Shown one piece after another: positions 22,635 through 34,471 of a DNA stretch of 64,000 nucleotides. The notes beneath the pieces were generated by a model. It ran no database searches. It was not told where the DNA came from and worked only from the letters and a program-made list of their open reading frames with translations. Made by a program: the position numbers and the translations under genes. The DNA is from Calonectria ilicicola (taxonomy: Eukaryota > Ascomycota > Sordariomycetes > Hypocreales > Nectriaceae). How positions within the stretch are numbered: position 1 is the stretch's first letter; the number at the start of each line of letters is the position of its first letter. The stretch spans positions 2,666,001-2,730,000 of the forward strand of contig CP085825.1 in the NCBI GenBank assembly GCA_020809705.1, read 5' to 3'.

Positions 22635-23010
22635 TTGAAGTTGTAGACAAGTCTCGTTGATAAATGTAGAGATAGATGGTCACATAATAAATGAATAGAA
22701 ATTATCACTCGCCGAGGCTTTACAACAGACCATCCCATACGTCAATGCACACGACATCACACAACAGAGCTCAATTGTTTAATTTTTAGTTTGTTTTTAT
22801 TATTACACATATATGATATATATGTATGGTTTTTGTTAGCGAGGAAACTCCGGTTCCCTGTGGCTTATTTATTGGAGTTGTAGTATTAAATTATGTATAT
22901 ATATCAACGTAATTCAAACAAACCTCATCACGGTCATGTCAACACGCCCAGCGGTAAGAATCCGGTTGTTGGGGTGTGGGTATCACAATTTTTTTTCCCT
23001 AACGCGCCAC
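22635..23010. other. Convergent 3' intergenic interval
   Basis: The A+T-rich 3' flanks of the monooxygenase and MFS genes, with an AATAAA at about 22686-22691 downstream of the monooxygenase. No gene is seen. Confidence 0.5.
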
Positions 23011-24783
23011 TCATTCGTCGGTTGCTTTTTCGTCGCCCTGCTTCTCTTCCTTGTTCGCCCGTAGCGATTTCAATCCAGTCTTGTGCTCCTGGTGGTCCTT
23101 GCTCAACTTCACCTGGCGGATGAAGACACTGATGATGAGACCAACAGCCGCCACGCAGGTATATACAATAAACATGGTTCGCATACTCTTCCAGTATGCC
23201 GCTCTGGCTACCTCGCCATCGTGACCTGTGAGTTTTGCCACAATCGCGGTGCTGCTGGAAGCGCTGCTGCCAGACAGCAGCTTGGCCAGCTCGGGGCCCA
23301 GCTCTCGCTCCAGCGTCGAGTATTGGCTGTTCATTCCATTGTTGAAAATGACGCCGCCAATGACGACGGAGATAGAGGTTGCTAGTTGTCGGATGAAGGC
23401 AAAGCTTGATGTGCCAGATCCAATATCTCGAGGCTCAATGTTCGTTTGAAGTGCAATCAGGGGGGCCTGGAAGGTCGGACCAACACCAACACCAGCGATG
23501 ATCTGGAAGATGATAATCTTGGCCCAGTTTGCTCGGGGTTCGAGATCTGTGAGCAAACCAAAACCCAAAACAATAAATGTGAATCCAAACACAATAGCAG
23601 GCTTGTACATTCCAGTCTTCTTAATGAAGATGCCGCTCGATGCAGATACGATTGACATCGACAGCACATATGGCAGCAGATAGACACCCGACAATAGCGA
23701 CGAAGCTCCGAGCACGCCCTGGTAGTATAGAGGGAGCCAGTAACTGCCAGAGATGAAGGTGAAGGATTGGGAGAAGCCGAGTCCAAAGGCTGCCAGGCTA
23801 TGGATGTTTTGGAAAAGGCGAATGGGGATCAGAGGGTACTTGGCGATCTTCCACTCATAGACAAAGAAGCAACCGACAAGAAGGGCGCCAAATACAATGA
23901 GACAAATTGTGGTTGCCGAATCCCAGGGGAACGAGACGCCTCCAAATTCGAGACCAAGCAGCCACATGACTGTTCCACCAACGATCAAGACACTTCCTGG
24001 CCAGTCAATGGCAAGGAGACCATCCTTAATGGCCGTCTTGGGGTTATGTAGCTTCAGGAAGAAGATGAGAATTGCAATGGCAACTCCAGAGATGGGCAGG
24101 TTGACGTAAAAGCACCACCGCCAACTAACCTTGCTGGTGAATACACCACCGAGAATAGGTCCCACGGCTGAAGCGAGGGCCCAGATCATTCCCAGGATTC
24201 CAAAGTACATGCCACGGTTCCTAATGGAGAAGAGGTCGCTCACTGTAATGTTTGGGAGCACAATGAGACCACCGCCGCCAATTCCTTGGATGGCTCGGCA
24301 GCCGATGAGCATGCCCATGCTCTGGCTGACAGCGCATAGTAGGGAGCCAATCCAGAAAGTCACCGCGGCGGCGAGGATGACGGGCTTGCGACCGAAGATG
24401 TCAGAGACCTTGCCCCATACCGGGACAAAAGCGGCATTGCCAAGGAGATAGGCGCTACCAATCCAGACGTAACCCTCGCTCGAGTCGAATTCAGCCGCGA
24501 TTGTAGGAACAGCCGTGGTGACAATGGTCATGTCCAGCGCGGCGAGGAAAAGAGCCATACATAGGGCAAACATGATGAAGAAGGTCTGCAGTTTTGTGCG
24601 GCCGGCTTCAGGATCTTCGCCCTTGGGCCCCGGGGCCGGAGCCGGTGACGGAGAGTCATCGGTTGTAGTCACCTCAGCGCCTTCCGGGGCGGCAGTTGAG
24701 ATGGATTCAGGAGTAGCATCTGCATCTCGCTCAACGTCGAGAGTACCGTCGGAGCTGGGCCTCCGTTGAGGTGAGGCCGTCAT
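23011..24783 (-). CDS. MFS drug:H+ antiporter, DHA2-type 14-spanner
   Basis: A single exon of 590 aa. A disordered, acidic/proline-rich cytosolic N-terminus (about 65 residues) precedes a membrane domain with about 14 hydrophobic segments. Motifs of the DHA2 branch are visible: LDMTIVTTAVPTI in the first helix, GKVSDIFGRKPV (motif A) in the loop after helix 2, and GPILGGVF (motif C) in helix 5. The C-terminal tail is charged and rich in Lys/Glu. Family knowledge: such proteins export toxins, drugs or siderophores, or move amino acids across plasma or vacuolar membranes. The substrate is not predictable here. Its position beside a monooxygenase and a regulator suggests export of a product of that enzyme, as an inference only. 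Confidence 0.9.
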   Translation of the reverse strand: MTASPQRRPSSDGTLDVERDADATPESISTAAPEGAEVTTTDDSPSPAPAPGPKGEDPEAGRTKLQTFFIMFALCMALFLAALDMTIVTTAVPTIAAEFDSSEGYVWIGSAYLLGNAAFVPVWGKVSDIFGRKPVILAAAVTFWIGSLLCAVSQSMGMLIGCRAIQGIGGGGLIVLPNITVSDLFSIRNRGMYFGILGMIWALASAVGPILGGVFTSKVSWRWCFYVNLPISGVAIAILIFFLKLHNPKTAIKDGLLAIDWPGSVLIVGGTVMWLLGLEFGGVSFPWDSATTICLIVFGALLVGCFFVYEWKIAKYPLIPIRLFQNIHSLAAFGLGFSQSFTFISGSYWLPLYYQGVLGASSLLSGVYLLPYVLSMSIVSASSGIFIKKTGMYKPAIVFGFTFIVLGFGLLTDLEPRANWAKIIIFQIIAGVGVGPTFQAPLIALQTNIEPRDIGSGTSSFAFIRQLATSISVVIGGVIFNNGMNSQYSTLERELGPELAKLLSGSSASSSTAIVAKLTGHDGEVARAAYWKSMRTMFIVYTCVAAVGLIISVFIRQVKLSKDHQEHKTGLKSLRANKEEKQGDEKATDE

Positions 24784-26258
24784 GGTGTTGTTGTTTGTTG
24801 TCTACACAAATCTATTGTTGAAGCTGTTTGAGTTTCGTGTAATCTTGTTTTGCAAATGATGCAATAGCGAAAACGGAAGACGCCGTGTGCCGTCGGGGAC
24901 AGACTTGTGTGTCTGGTTCACTTGGACCGTTTTTGTTTTCTTCCTTCTTTCTTTGCTAAGACCGAGTTTGGCTAAAGAAAGGATATGGTTTCTCTTATAA
25001 GACGGTCGTGGCAATGGCGTCGTCAGTGCATTTTTTTTTTTTTTTTTCGTTCTTCGCTTTCGCGTTCAAGCTCGGCGTTAGAGACCACATGAAGCGAGAG
25101 CATACGTTGAGAAGCTGGCCCGTGCCGCGGGCACACGGCTACGCGGCATCATTTAAGACCGGCGTAAAAACAATTTCCAAGTGTTGTTTCCGGTCCCGAA
25201 CATGGGCTTGAGCGAAAGTGGAGTGGGCAGCAGAGAATCCCAAATCGGGTTGTGGAGGTGTGGTGGGGATGGATCTCCAAATGGAGCCAAGGTGGGACCG
25301 AGTTAGATGAAGGGCTCCTCGGAAGTCCGAACTCGAAAGGGGCCTCTGGAGACGTCATCAATATCCGTCTTACACTACTTTAGCTTCGCCTTTCGGAGTA
25401 ATAAGTTGTGCGCTTCATGTTCGTGCTCTGGCGTCAGCTTGTGTCAAGTACGACTGTACATGACTCCATGTGGAATGAATGACACTCCTCGTTATTCCCT
25501 CTGTTGCACCACGGGTGGTCATAAGAGTTGCTATCGGAGTTAATTTTAGCTTACAGCCTCCCACTAAATCCCAAACAGGTCTTGTCTTGGCAGAATCTGA
25601 TATTGTTTTGATGTGCCATGTGGAGTTACCCCAGGGTTGATGTATTAATAGATGAAAACTAGTTGGAAAAATCAGAATCGGAACAAGACCCGGAAACGTA
25701 CTATTGAAATATCAACTTGGAAACTCTAATACGATAAGATTTGGTTGTTCAATCAAACTTAGATAAATGTGGTGTAGGGGTGAAGGGGGCGGGCGTTAAA
25801 ATACTTGAACTACGAATGTTACCTATATCAACACATTACTAAACACACAAAATCGAATTTTACCATGTTAGTTCGATACCAGCCCCCAATTTACACTCAT
25901 CTTGCTGATTCATATGTACATGTACATTGGGCCGAGAAAAACATGATGTATTCCCGTACATCTGGTATACACACTGCAATTGCTGGAAAGGACTCTTGCT
26001 GCTACCACTTAGACAAGTTGAACATGAGGCTGCAGTCCACCTCTAACAGTATCAAAATCAGCTAACTGGTACCTTATGAGAAGGTAATTTGTGTTTTCGT
26101 GATAGAAGCAACATGGCCAGTCAGCCCGCTCAATTAGTTTAAAGGTCCGGGTGATAGAATAGTTATAACCCTTTTCATGCCCAACGCCATTTGCAATTCC
26201 CAAACGCCGCCACTTCCATTTACACATGGTGGAAATTCCTGCCTTCTGAACTGTAGAC
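24784..26258. other. Intergenic interval between MFS and RAD50
   Basis: It contains the MFS promoter and the RAD50 3' flank. A 17-base T tract lies at 25031-25047. The right half is A+T-richer. No gene is recognised. Confidence 0.5.
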
Positions 26259-29200
26259 TTAAAATATCTTGGTGATGCTTTCTCTTGAAATGACACTGTT
26301 TTGGCGCTCATCGCGCTTGACGCGGAAAAAGCTATCACAGAAGTCACTGCAACGCATGTGACGAAGGAACTCTTCGTCGTGGGTAATGACAATCAACTGG
26401 AAGTTGCTTTGAGCTTGACGAGCCTTGATAATCATGTGCAAACTTTCAGCCAGACTCTTGATGTTGTCACGATCAAGGTTTGTCGTAGGCTCGTCAAGGG
26501 CAATGAGACCGCAGTTGACTCCGAAAGATTCAGCCAGGGCGAGGCGGATAATGATTGATGCGAGCACCTTTTGTCCCGCAGAGCAACGGCCACGCATGTC
26601 CATTTCAGTATCCTGCTTCACCATGCAGAGACGGTAGTTGTAGTTGCGTTTGCCCGTGTTTGATTCGTTATCAGATCGAATGAGAATCGTGTCAATGTCA
26701 GTACCTTGGTATGTACTTTGCCAGAGTTCACCAGCAATGCGATTAATCTCTGCCATTTTCAAGGAATGAAACTGCATGACAGCCTTATCAACAGCGGAAC
26801 AACATTGGGCCAGATCCTCAATGGCCGCTTTGGTTGTTTCGACTCGGATATGGGATTCGCGATACTTCTTCTTCGCATCTTTGTAATCCATTTCCCACTC
26901 CTGCAGCAATCTGCCCAGTTCCTCATCCTTGGTCTTCATTGTTCCCATGACAGAGCCACGCTCCGCAAGGAGGCGGTTGTAATGGTTCTCTTGCGATCGT
27001 GCCTCGGTTTGAAGACGCTCGTAATCTTCGTCGGCATTACGATCTTCCAATTCAGAGATGTCCTGGCGAATAACCTCTAGCATGCGAAGATGCTTGCGAT
27101 AGTTTAAGTTATCATTGATGTTTTTCTTCTTGCGATCTCCGTTATCGATGTCCTGTTTAAGCTTGTTCGTACGGACTGTGAGCTCGCTGATCTCCTTTTC
27201 AGTGGTTGCAATGGCTTTTTCAAGATTACCAATGGCGCGCTGATTGGAGGCAAGGTTGGAGGGGCCGCCACGGTCGATGTAATCTTGAATGTCGTTATCC
27301 ATCAATTTCATCTCATTTACAGAGTTGGCGACCGCATCACGAGCTTCGGCGATGACTGCCTCTTTTGAGCGGCCACGCCGTAACACTTCATCCCGAGCGG
27401 ACCGAGCCTCCTGCATGCTAGGCTCAATATTTTCTAAATCCTCATCGGCACGTTGAATAACCTCCCGCTGGTGAGTCTGTTCGTCTTTTAGAGCCTGGAT
27501 CTGCGTCTGAATGTCATTCTTCTTGTCTAGAAGCCCTGCGGTGCGACTGATCTGGTTCCTGAGCTCGCTTTTCTCGAGCTCAAGGGCATTTATTTGATCT
27601 TTCATACGTTGCCTGTCGCTGGTCAGCTTCGAAATGCGAGTCTTTAGACCTCGCATCTGCTCGCCGATGCTGGCCTGGAGTTCGTGAATCTCGTCGGGAC
27701 TTCGCGTAGCGCCGCTGGACATTTGTTGAGACATGATGCGCTCAACTTGGGACTCCGAATCTCCAATATCCTTGACGGTCTGGCTGATGTTCATTATAGT
27801 TTTGGACATGTCTTCCAAATCCCTCTGCTTCTCCTCCTCTGCCGAGACAAGAGAGTTCTGCTCTTCGAGTTGCCTCTCAAGGCTTTCATACTCGCTTTCA
27901 GCAACTTTGCACTCATCTCGGAGCGAAGGCATCTTAGCAGACAATCGTTCATGGGTATCATAAGCAGATCGAACGGCACGTAACTTCTCTAGGCTTGCCA
28001 TTGCCTCCTTCAAGTCTTTTTCCACGTCGACTTTTCCCTTTGGATCTAGATTTTTTTCGATCTTCTTTCCAAGGCGGTCGAGACTACTTGCTTGGTTGTC
28101 GTCGAAATGTCTTTCACAGAGAAGACATTTCTTCTTGGCCTCCAGCATGCGTTTGCACTTGTTGTAGTAATCTACCAAAGCATCAAAAAGACTCAACTCA
28201 TTCCTGAGATCTTCAACCTGCTGTTCCACCGACGCAACCTCCTCAGGATAGTCTTCGACGATGGCATTGTCCCTTACCGTCTGAAGAGCATCAACAACTT
28301 GCTGCTGGCAGCTTGTAGTCTCTTTGGTGTTCTTTTCGAGCATTTCTTTGGCGTTCCTCAACCGGAACTCAACCTTTTGCTGCTTTTGTCTTGTTTGATC
28401 CCGCTTCTTCTGAGCCTCCATGACGACCTTGTTTTGAGCCTTGAGGGTAGACTGAAATTGAACATCCACGTTCTCAGGTTCCCAATCAGTGCCAATAGCT
28501 TGGTTCAGCTTAGGCTTCCAGGTGTTTGTGAGCGTCTCTAGCTTGCGCTTGCGATCCGCCAATTCCTTTTTCCTCAAATCCAGCTGAGCACGATCTGAGG
28601 CAAGGCGAGTGCATTCAACCAACTCCCGGCCCAGTTTTTCATTCTCGGATTCGAGTTGATGAAGCTTGTCATTTTCTTCCGAAATTTGGTGATCCCAGTC
28701 TGAAGCCTCAAAATTCTTTTGAGCTGTTTGGAATCGATTATCAAGGTCCTCTGACTGCCCATCTAATATAGCTTTTGCTCCTTCATCTACATCAATCATG
28801 CCGGATTCGTTTTGCAGAATGCCGGTACGCTTTTCAATCGCGCCAAGTCGCTGTTTAGCCGAAACTCGGTCCTGAGTTCGGCCAGCTTTTCGACCTTCCA
28901 GGTCAGTAATGACGCTTGTAGCTCTATCCAATTCTACAGAGTTGTCTTTTTGCACTCTTTCGAAATCCCGCTTCTTCTCGTTGAGCAATTTCTGAAGCTT
29001 ATCATTGAAAGTCTTGACTTGCTGATCAGTCAGCTCACCATCGAAACCGGAGAAGCCGTAGGTTTGAGCAGCCTCTTGAATGACTTCCATTCGCATTTTA
29101 ATTTGACGCTCATATTTATCCTTATCAGATTGGTGCTTTCCTTGTTCAGAAAGCTTCATCGCCAGTTCCTTGCGGGATTGGCCTAGTTCTGCCTGGAGCT

Positions 29201-30229
29201 CGTTGTACTGCACTTTGTTGCTGTCTGCCTCATCTTGAAGCTCGCGCATCCGATCCTCATACTGGGCGAGGTCGTTCTCAAGAGAGGTCTCGTCATCGTG
29301 TAACTCGTCAATGGTCTGTTTTAATTCTTTGACAGCATCTTGCCGATATTCGAGCTGCTCACGCTTATTGCTCAAGCTGTGAACAAGTTCGAGATGCGTA
29401 TTCGCGGTTTCACGGATGGTCCGAATTTTCTCTTGCGTATCTTCCATCTCTGTGGTGATAGATTCGCAAGTGTCTCGGGAAGCCTCGATCTCTGATTGAA
29501 GCGCTCTCATTCGCTTTTCTGCTCGTTCGCCTCTGTCTTTGTTGACCTTGTTATGAGCTTCATCGTTTTGAAGTTTTCCAAGTTGCTCAACTTGCTTCTT
29601 GCGAAGAACCTTCAGATTATCAATAGCCTTGGTGTATTTCATGGCCTCGAAAATTTCGTCAAAGCGCTTCTTCAGAGCAGCTGGTTCGCTGAGGGGCCAG
29701 AGAGACTCATCCTGGTGACAGAATATTACCGCATCAAGGATTGCTGGTGAAACGCCTAGTCTCTCTGGTATCATCTCGTCGAGCTGGGCTTGCCTTGTCG
29801 AGGTGGTGGTGCGTTCACCATTGTTAACAACCACTAGCGAGCAGTCAAGGGTCTTTTGTGATCGAGTTGTCTTTTTGACGGTGAGCTGTAGACTTCGGGT
29901 CGCGACATGTTGACGGTCGTTGATCGATCGGAATTGCAGTTTGACCTGAGCCATAACCTCTTTTTCGCCACAGAGCTGTCGGATATTAGGCAAAATGGCA
30001 ACAGTGTTGAATAGCGCCATACCTTGGGGTCATGAATGAACGCACCACCCTTGCTGTTGGGTGGTAATTCGCCAGTTGTGGCATATTTCAGACACTCAAT
30101 TATAGTGGTTTTACCAGAGCCATTGTAACCAACAATGAGCGTCAACGGGGTATTGAACTGGATGGCTTCTCGGACAGCAGGGCTGAACGATCGAACGCCC
30201 GAGATGGACAGTTTATCGATCCTCGACAT
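26259..30229 (-). CDS. rad50: DNA double-strand break repair ATPase Rad50
   Basis: Two exons, 30229-30023 and 29975-26259, with a 47-bp intron (GTATGG donor); product about 1307 aa, the normal size. Walker A is GYNGSGKTT (residues about 34-42). Two long coiled-coil arms flank the zinc hook CLLC (Cys686 and Cys689). The ABC signature is [10 protein letters not shown] (from about residue 1200), followed by Walker B with [12 protein letters not shown] and the H-loop in VITHDEEF. Family knowledge: with Mre11 and Nbs1/Xrs2, Rad50 forms the MRN/MRX complex that tethers and processes DNA ends, signals through Tel1/ATM and acts at telomeres and in meiosis. All catalytic motifs are intact, so the gene looks functional. 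It has its own promoter to the right. Confidence 0.97.
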
Positions 30230-31555
30230 GGTGTAGAGTGGTTACCGCAAAGGGTAATTCGCAGGATACGATGTTCAACCAGCCGCCACAGGGGCAATAC
30301 AAAGATGGCGCCCTTCGCCGGTACAAGTCAAAGCAGACAGCCTGAGCAAGAGACGCGCCTCAGGGAAGATCACGCGTTTAGCGGCCAAACAGGGGATGCG
30401 TCCTCACGTGGTATCCACTTTCAGCAGCGGGGTATTTTTGGCATGCGACTCGTTTGTAGTGTGTAGTACACATGAATCAGAGCCGGAGAATAAATGAAAG
30501 ACAACCATAGAGGGAAGCATCTGAGGTGCACGCAAAGGATTTGTTCCAATGATATCATTTAAATCGCATGAGATAAGAGATTTTAGATCCGGAGCTTGAA
30601 ACCATTGTGTCAGACACAACTGCAGAAAGACGCGGGCCGATCTGAGCAGATTTAACTTGACGAGCCATGCCAAATATAGCAGGGCAATTTTTTTAATTAA
30701 AAAAAGAAAGAAAGAAGAGAGCGAAGCTAGAAAACCTTTCTTCAGGAAGAAAGAGCACATCAGTATCAGTTTCAAAGAAGAACTTGGCATTCTGTCTCTT
30801 ATCATTGCGAAGCTGTGATAATTGACGACATTCAGCATTGGGGCGCTCTATGCCATGCATATACGTATTCAGAAATAAGGGGGCCTGAAGGAGGTTTATA
30901 AGTTGGAATCTCTTCTCTTATCCCAGCATGGTGGGCACATTATTAACACGAACTAACTTAGCCGGCACTGGCTAATAACTACGTAAATATGCACTGCAAC
31001 AGAGGACAATATCGCAAGGTCGGTATTGCATCTAGTCCGTAAATACCGATGTGGAATATCAGGGTATATATATATATATATCAATGATTTAGTTTCACGT
31101 GTATCTTTAACGAAAAAGAACTTAGGTAACAGTGGTTTATCATGTGGAGAGCTAACAAAAGGCTAGGACAGAGTGTAAAAGGTTTGTCCAAAGAAAAAAA
31201 GCTACAGCGGGTGGTCACAAACATGGTACATGCATAATAGCCAAGAGAACGAAATTTGCATAAAACGGGGGTCCTTGATTTCTCCCATTCAGATCGCCTT
31301 GGCCTCCTGTCGATCTCAAGCTTGATAACGTGGGAATACCAAAAGACAAGATGGATATAGGCATCGAAAATATGGAAATTCGGATGTGCCTCTTAATGCA
31401 ACCATTCACATCACACAAAACGCTACTTGGATTGAAAGGGCCCCAACGGTTGAGATAACATTTTGTTGACAAATCAAACGATTCTGTACAGTTGTCTGCA
31501 GCTATTTTCTTGCATGACAAGATATGGACCAGCGCTCACCATCCTTTTCATTCCT
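30230..31555. other. Intergenic interval between RAD50 and SDH4
   Basis: It contains the RAD50 promoter and the SDH4 3' flank. It holds a (TA)n run at 31065-31080 and A-rich tracts. The short ORFs here have no recognisable content. Confidence 0.5.
31065..31080. repeat. (TA)8 microsatellite
   Basis: Eight TA units in an intergenic A+T-rich stretch. Confidence 0.9.
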
Positions 31556-32194
31556 CTATGCTTTCCAAACTCGCTTAACGGCTTCGGTAATACCAACATC
31601 ATTGGTCTCAAACTCATATAGACCAATACCAACAGTAACAGTGGCAAGGTTCAGGAGCCACATCATGCTCTTTCGCAGCGTGGGGACCTTCTTCGCGGGG
31701 AAGTAGTCAATAATGGCCTGCTGGAAGCCCATGTGGGAGTGGAGGAGGAGAGTGCTGCAGAGGATGGCGTCCATAGTGGGGTTGAGAGAGCCGGCAGCGA
31801 AGGGAGTGACGATCATGGGAACAAGACCGGCAGCCATGAGGCGCTCGAAAGACCAGTGGTAGGATCCGTGTGCGGCGCTAGGGTCGGGGACAGGGACGGG
31901 GTCGTTAACTGCGAAACTGTTAGCTATGTGTCCAAGAAAGTCTGCGGTGCGTGCCAATTCGTACGGGTGCCTTCGACGCGCTCTGCGAATGTATGTTAGC
32001 AATTGATCTAGCAAATGCGATTTTGAGGTGAGGGAGTGCTCACGGGGACCGGGGGCAATCAGGGCTGATCGCCGAGGGGTGTTGTGGAAAGCCGCGATGC
32101 TCGCAGGCTTGAATGCGGCACGAGCGGGCGCAACGGCCAATCGAGAAGCCATTGCAGTCTGCTTGAGCAGAGTAGGACGGATAATTGAAGCCAT
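31556..32194 (-). CDS. sdh4: Succinate dehydrogenase membrane anchor subunit (SDH4/SdhD)
   Basis: Three exons: 32194-32044, an 18-nt microexon 31982-31965, and 31908-31556, giving 173 aa. The first exon encodes a basic, hydroxylated mitochondrial presequence. The microexon bridges to the mature start, reading PGPQRVEGTLNDPVPVP, which is the expected beginning of fungal SdhD. Three membrane helices follow, with the family motif SYHWSFERLMAAG near helix 1, the conserved HSHMGF in helix 2, and DYFP just after it. Family knowledge: SDH3 and SDH4 anchor complex II in the inner membrane and form the ubiquinone and haem b sites. Both introns (61 and 56 bp) have GT...AG ends. The open frame upstream to 32287 has no better start than the ATG at 32194. 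Confidence 0.93.
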   Translation of the reverse strand: MASIIRPTLLKQTAMASRLAVAPARAAFKPASIAAFHNTPRRSALIAPGPREHSLTSKSHLLDQLLTYIRRARRRHPYELARTADFLGHIANSFAVNDPVPVPDPSAAHGSYHWSFERLMAAGLVPMIVTPFAAGSLNPTMDAILCSTLLLHSHMGFQQAIIDYFPAKKVPTLRKSMMWLLNLATVTVGIGLYEFETNDVGITEAVKRVWKA

Positions 32195-34471
32195 TTCGAA
32201 TATGCGATAGCAGCGCTCAGCTCTGAGTGCGCGAAGACAGGAGCGAAAGGTGCGGTTATGATGTAGGATTCGGGATTGAGTCGTCAATTATAGATGGAGA
32301 CCCCTCATTAAGGTAATCCCCCGTTGCTCGTAACCGTTCCTCTACCTTTCAGACCCTAATGTTCCGTAAACCAAAGAGGTATCCACAGCGGCCTTGTGAG
32401 GACGTGAGGGCGTGAGGGCGGAGGAATGAAGAGCGTGGTATTTGGTGTTTAGTTAGGAATCGAAATTGGTCCCTTGGGTCGGTGGCATTGCCGAGGATCT
32501 TGAATTGGCCTGCTTGTGATTGGCTAGCCGCATTCCGATCATGGCCGTGAGCCGGATAATGCGGAGCGTAACAATGTTGTGCCGTCGAATTAGCCGCGAC
32601 AACATATGATTGGCCGGTGTAGATTGCATGTGCTGAATGTGGGCTTCGTTCCTTTTTGGGGTTTCTGGAGGTACTCAGGCAGAGCCTTGCAAGATTAGAG
32701 TCCCTTTAACTAACGGTAAGTTCCTTTATTCTTCGCGGTCCCAGACTTTTAACTAAGGAAGGCCCATTACTAGCGCATTCGCATTCGCAGATGCGCAAGG
32801 CTATTTCTTTGATCAGTAACCCCCGTTGGAGAACGAGAGGTGTCACAAGCTTCCATCATGCAGGGCATCATTAGATGCCATGAGACCAGCCACATATTCC
32901 GCCACCTATTACACCACTTGCACCAAAAAGCTTGAGAACCAAACAGAAATGTCACTGTCACCGCCACATCAATAAATCTTACCAACGGCAGCAGCTCGAC
33001 AGCTGAGTGTGCGGCAAATGGTTTCCTAATGGTTCCCTTGATGTGATTTATGCAAGCCTCAAGTCTCAAGTCTCAGGCAACCGGTCGATGGCTTTAGCAC
33101 CTGAAAGATAATGATGAGGACACCTGACTGATAAAGGAAACAACCCAGAAAAGTGCCTGCCGCCCTCCGTGTCCACAAAAGTCCAGACCACCTTGCAAGC
33201 ATCGTTAAGTCTCCGGGCATCTCTAAGCACTGCTAGTTCGCTGTGCCGTGCACTAGAGAGCTTCCCAAAGACCCCAAAATGCGTGCCTTTTTATTTCAGT
33301 GTACTGATCTTTTTTAGGCGGCTTAGTTTGCGCCTGGCGTAGAGACACAACTAAATAAATAAAGAAAACAGGGCTTCCCTGTATAAATAAAGCTAGGCGC
33401 CGTGGTTCGGCACTACGCACCTCTGTCGCTCTGTAAATCTCCGCTGCAAGGCAGTGCCTCCCCTAGGAGCCGCCGCCCTAGTGAATTCGCTCACAGCGGC
33501 GGCACTAAGCAAACTGAAGCGCAATACTTAGCCCTCAAGATTGTGACTGAACCACTAACACACACAGCCAAGCAGGCACTTGGACCAGCCGGTCAATCAA
33601 TCTCTGGAGATGATAGCCATGCCCCCCTTGTATTTGGTCGTCAAACCCGCTTTTATCGGGGCGTTTCCTCCGGTAATAACGCTTGTGACAGCACAGAACT
33701 TTTGGTAGCGCCAAACTACCAGTAGCACATACCAGATTTTCCAATTTTCCCATCTGTGGTGCCATGGTAATTTGGGGAGGCCAGACATTGGCCCTGTGGA
33801 TGTGCGTGCGATCCCGGGCAACTTGGGTTTGGGGCTGCGGATCGGGGCGGTTTGTGCTGCTGTACGGATGTAGCGGCCAGGCGAGCACGAACTCGAGAAC
33901 TATTGCCAGGCCGTCATACTACATTTGCTTCTTATTATGCACCCCGTGCTGCGCTGTGTCAGTGTCGGTGTCCATTGTGCCATCCGATCCCATTCACTCT
34001 GGAGGACTGCTGTGGTGCTGGACCCGTGTGCGAACCACACATAGGCTGAGGCATTCTGTGGCATCCCGTCTCTGATCTCTTGCTCCCCTTTTCTTGTCTC
34101 TCATCTGATTTCTCTTCTTCTTCCTTTTTTTATTTCAGCCCGCATCTGTGGATATTTTATTTTCTGTGCTCCTCAGACTAACCAACTCTTTTTACCTTCT
34201 ACATACTCTCAATACCTCCCACCATTTCCAGCTGTTGTATCCAACGGGTCAGCGATGGTCCCGGGGTGATTTTTATTTTTCACCGTGGCCTCTATTTTGT
34301 TTTATATGAAATCTCTTTCGTTGTCGCCGGCGTCGCGCCTCGTCGAAGCGATACTAATTTTTGAAGCGATCGCTGTGAATGTGCCTGGCTGTAACCAGAG
34401 TCGCACCCATAACGTCCCGCTGCTTCGCCAATGCAATTACTGGATTGCCACATTAGAGCGGCGCATCAAAA
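32195..34471. other. Divergent promoter interval SDH4 / wc-2
   Basis: This 2.3-kb region should hold the SDH4 promoter at the left and the wc-2 promoter and 5' leader at the right. The stretch 34080-34220 is strongly pyrimidine-rich, typical just upstream of a fungal transcription start. Two upstream ORFs precede wc-2 (34255-34269 and 34306-34536). No other gene is seen. Confidence 0.5.

Noticed and set aside
25861..25893. GTTCGATACC-like stretch resembling a tRNA B box
   Set aside because: No matching A box, acceptor stem or anticodon arm could be folded around it.
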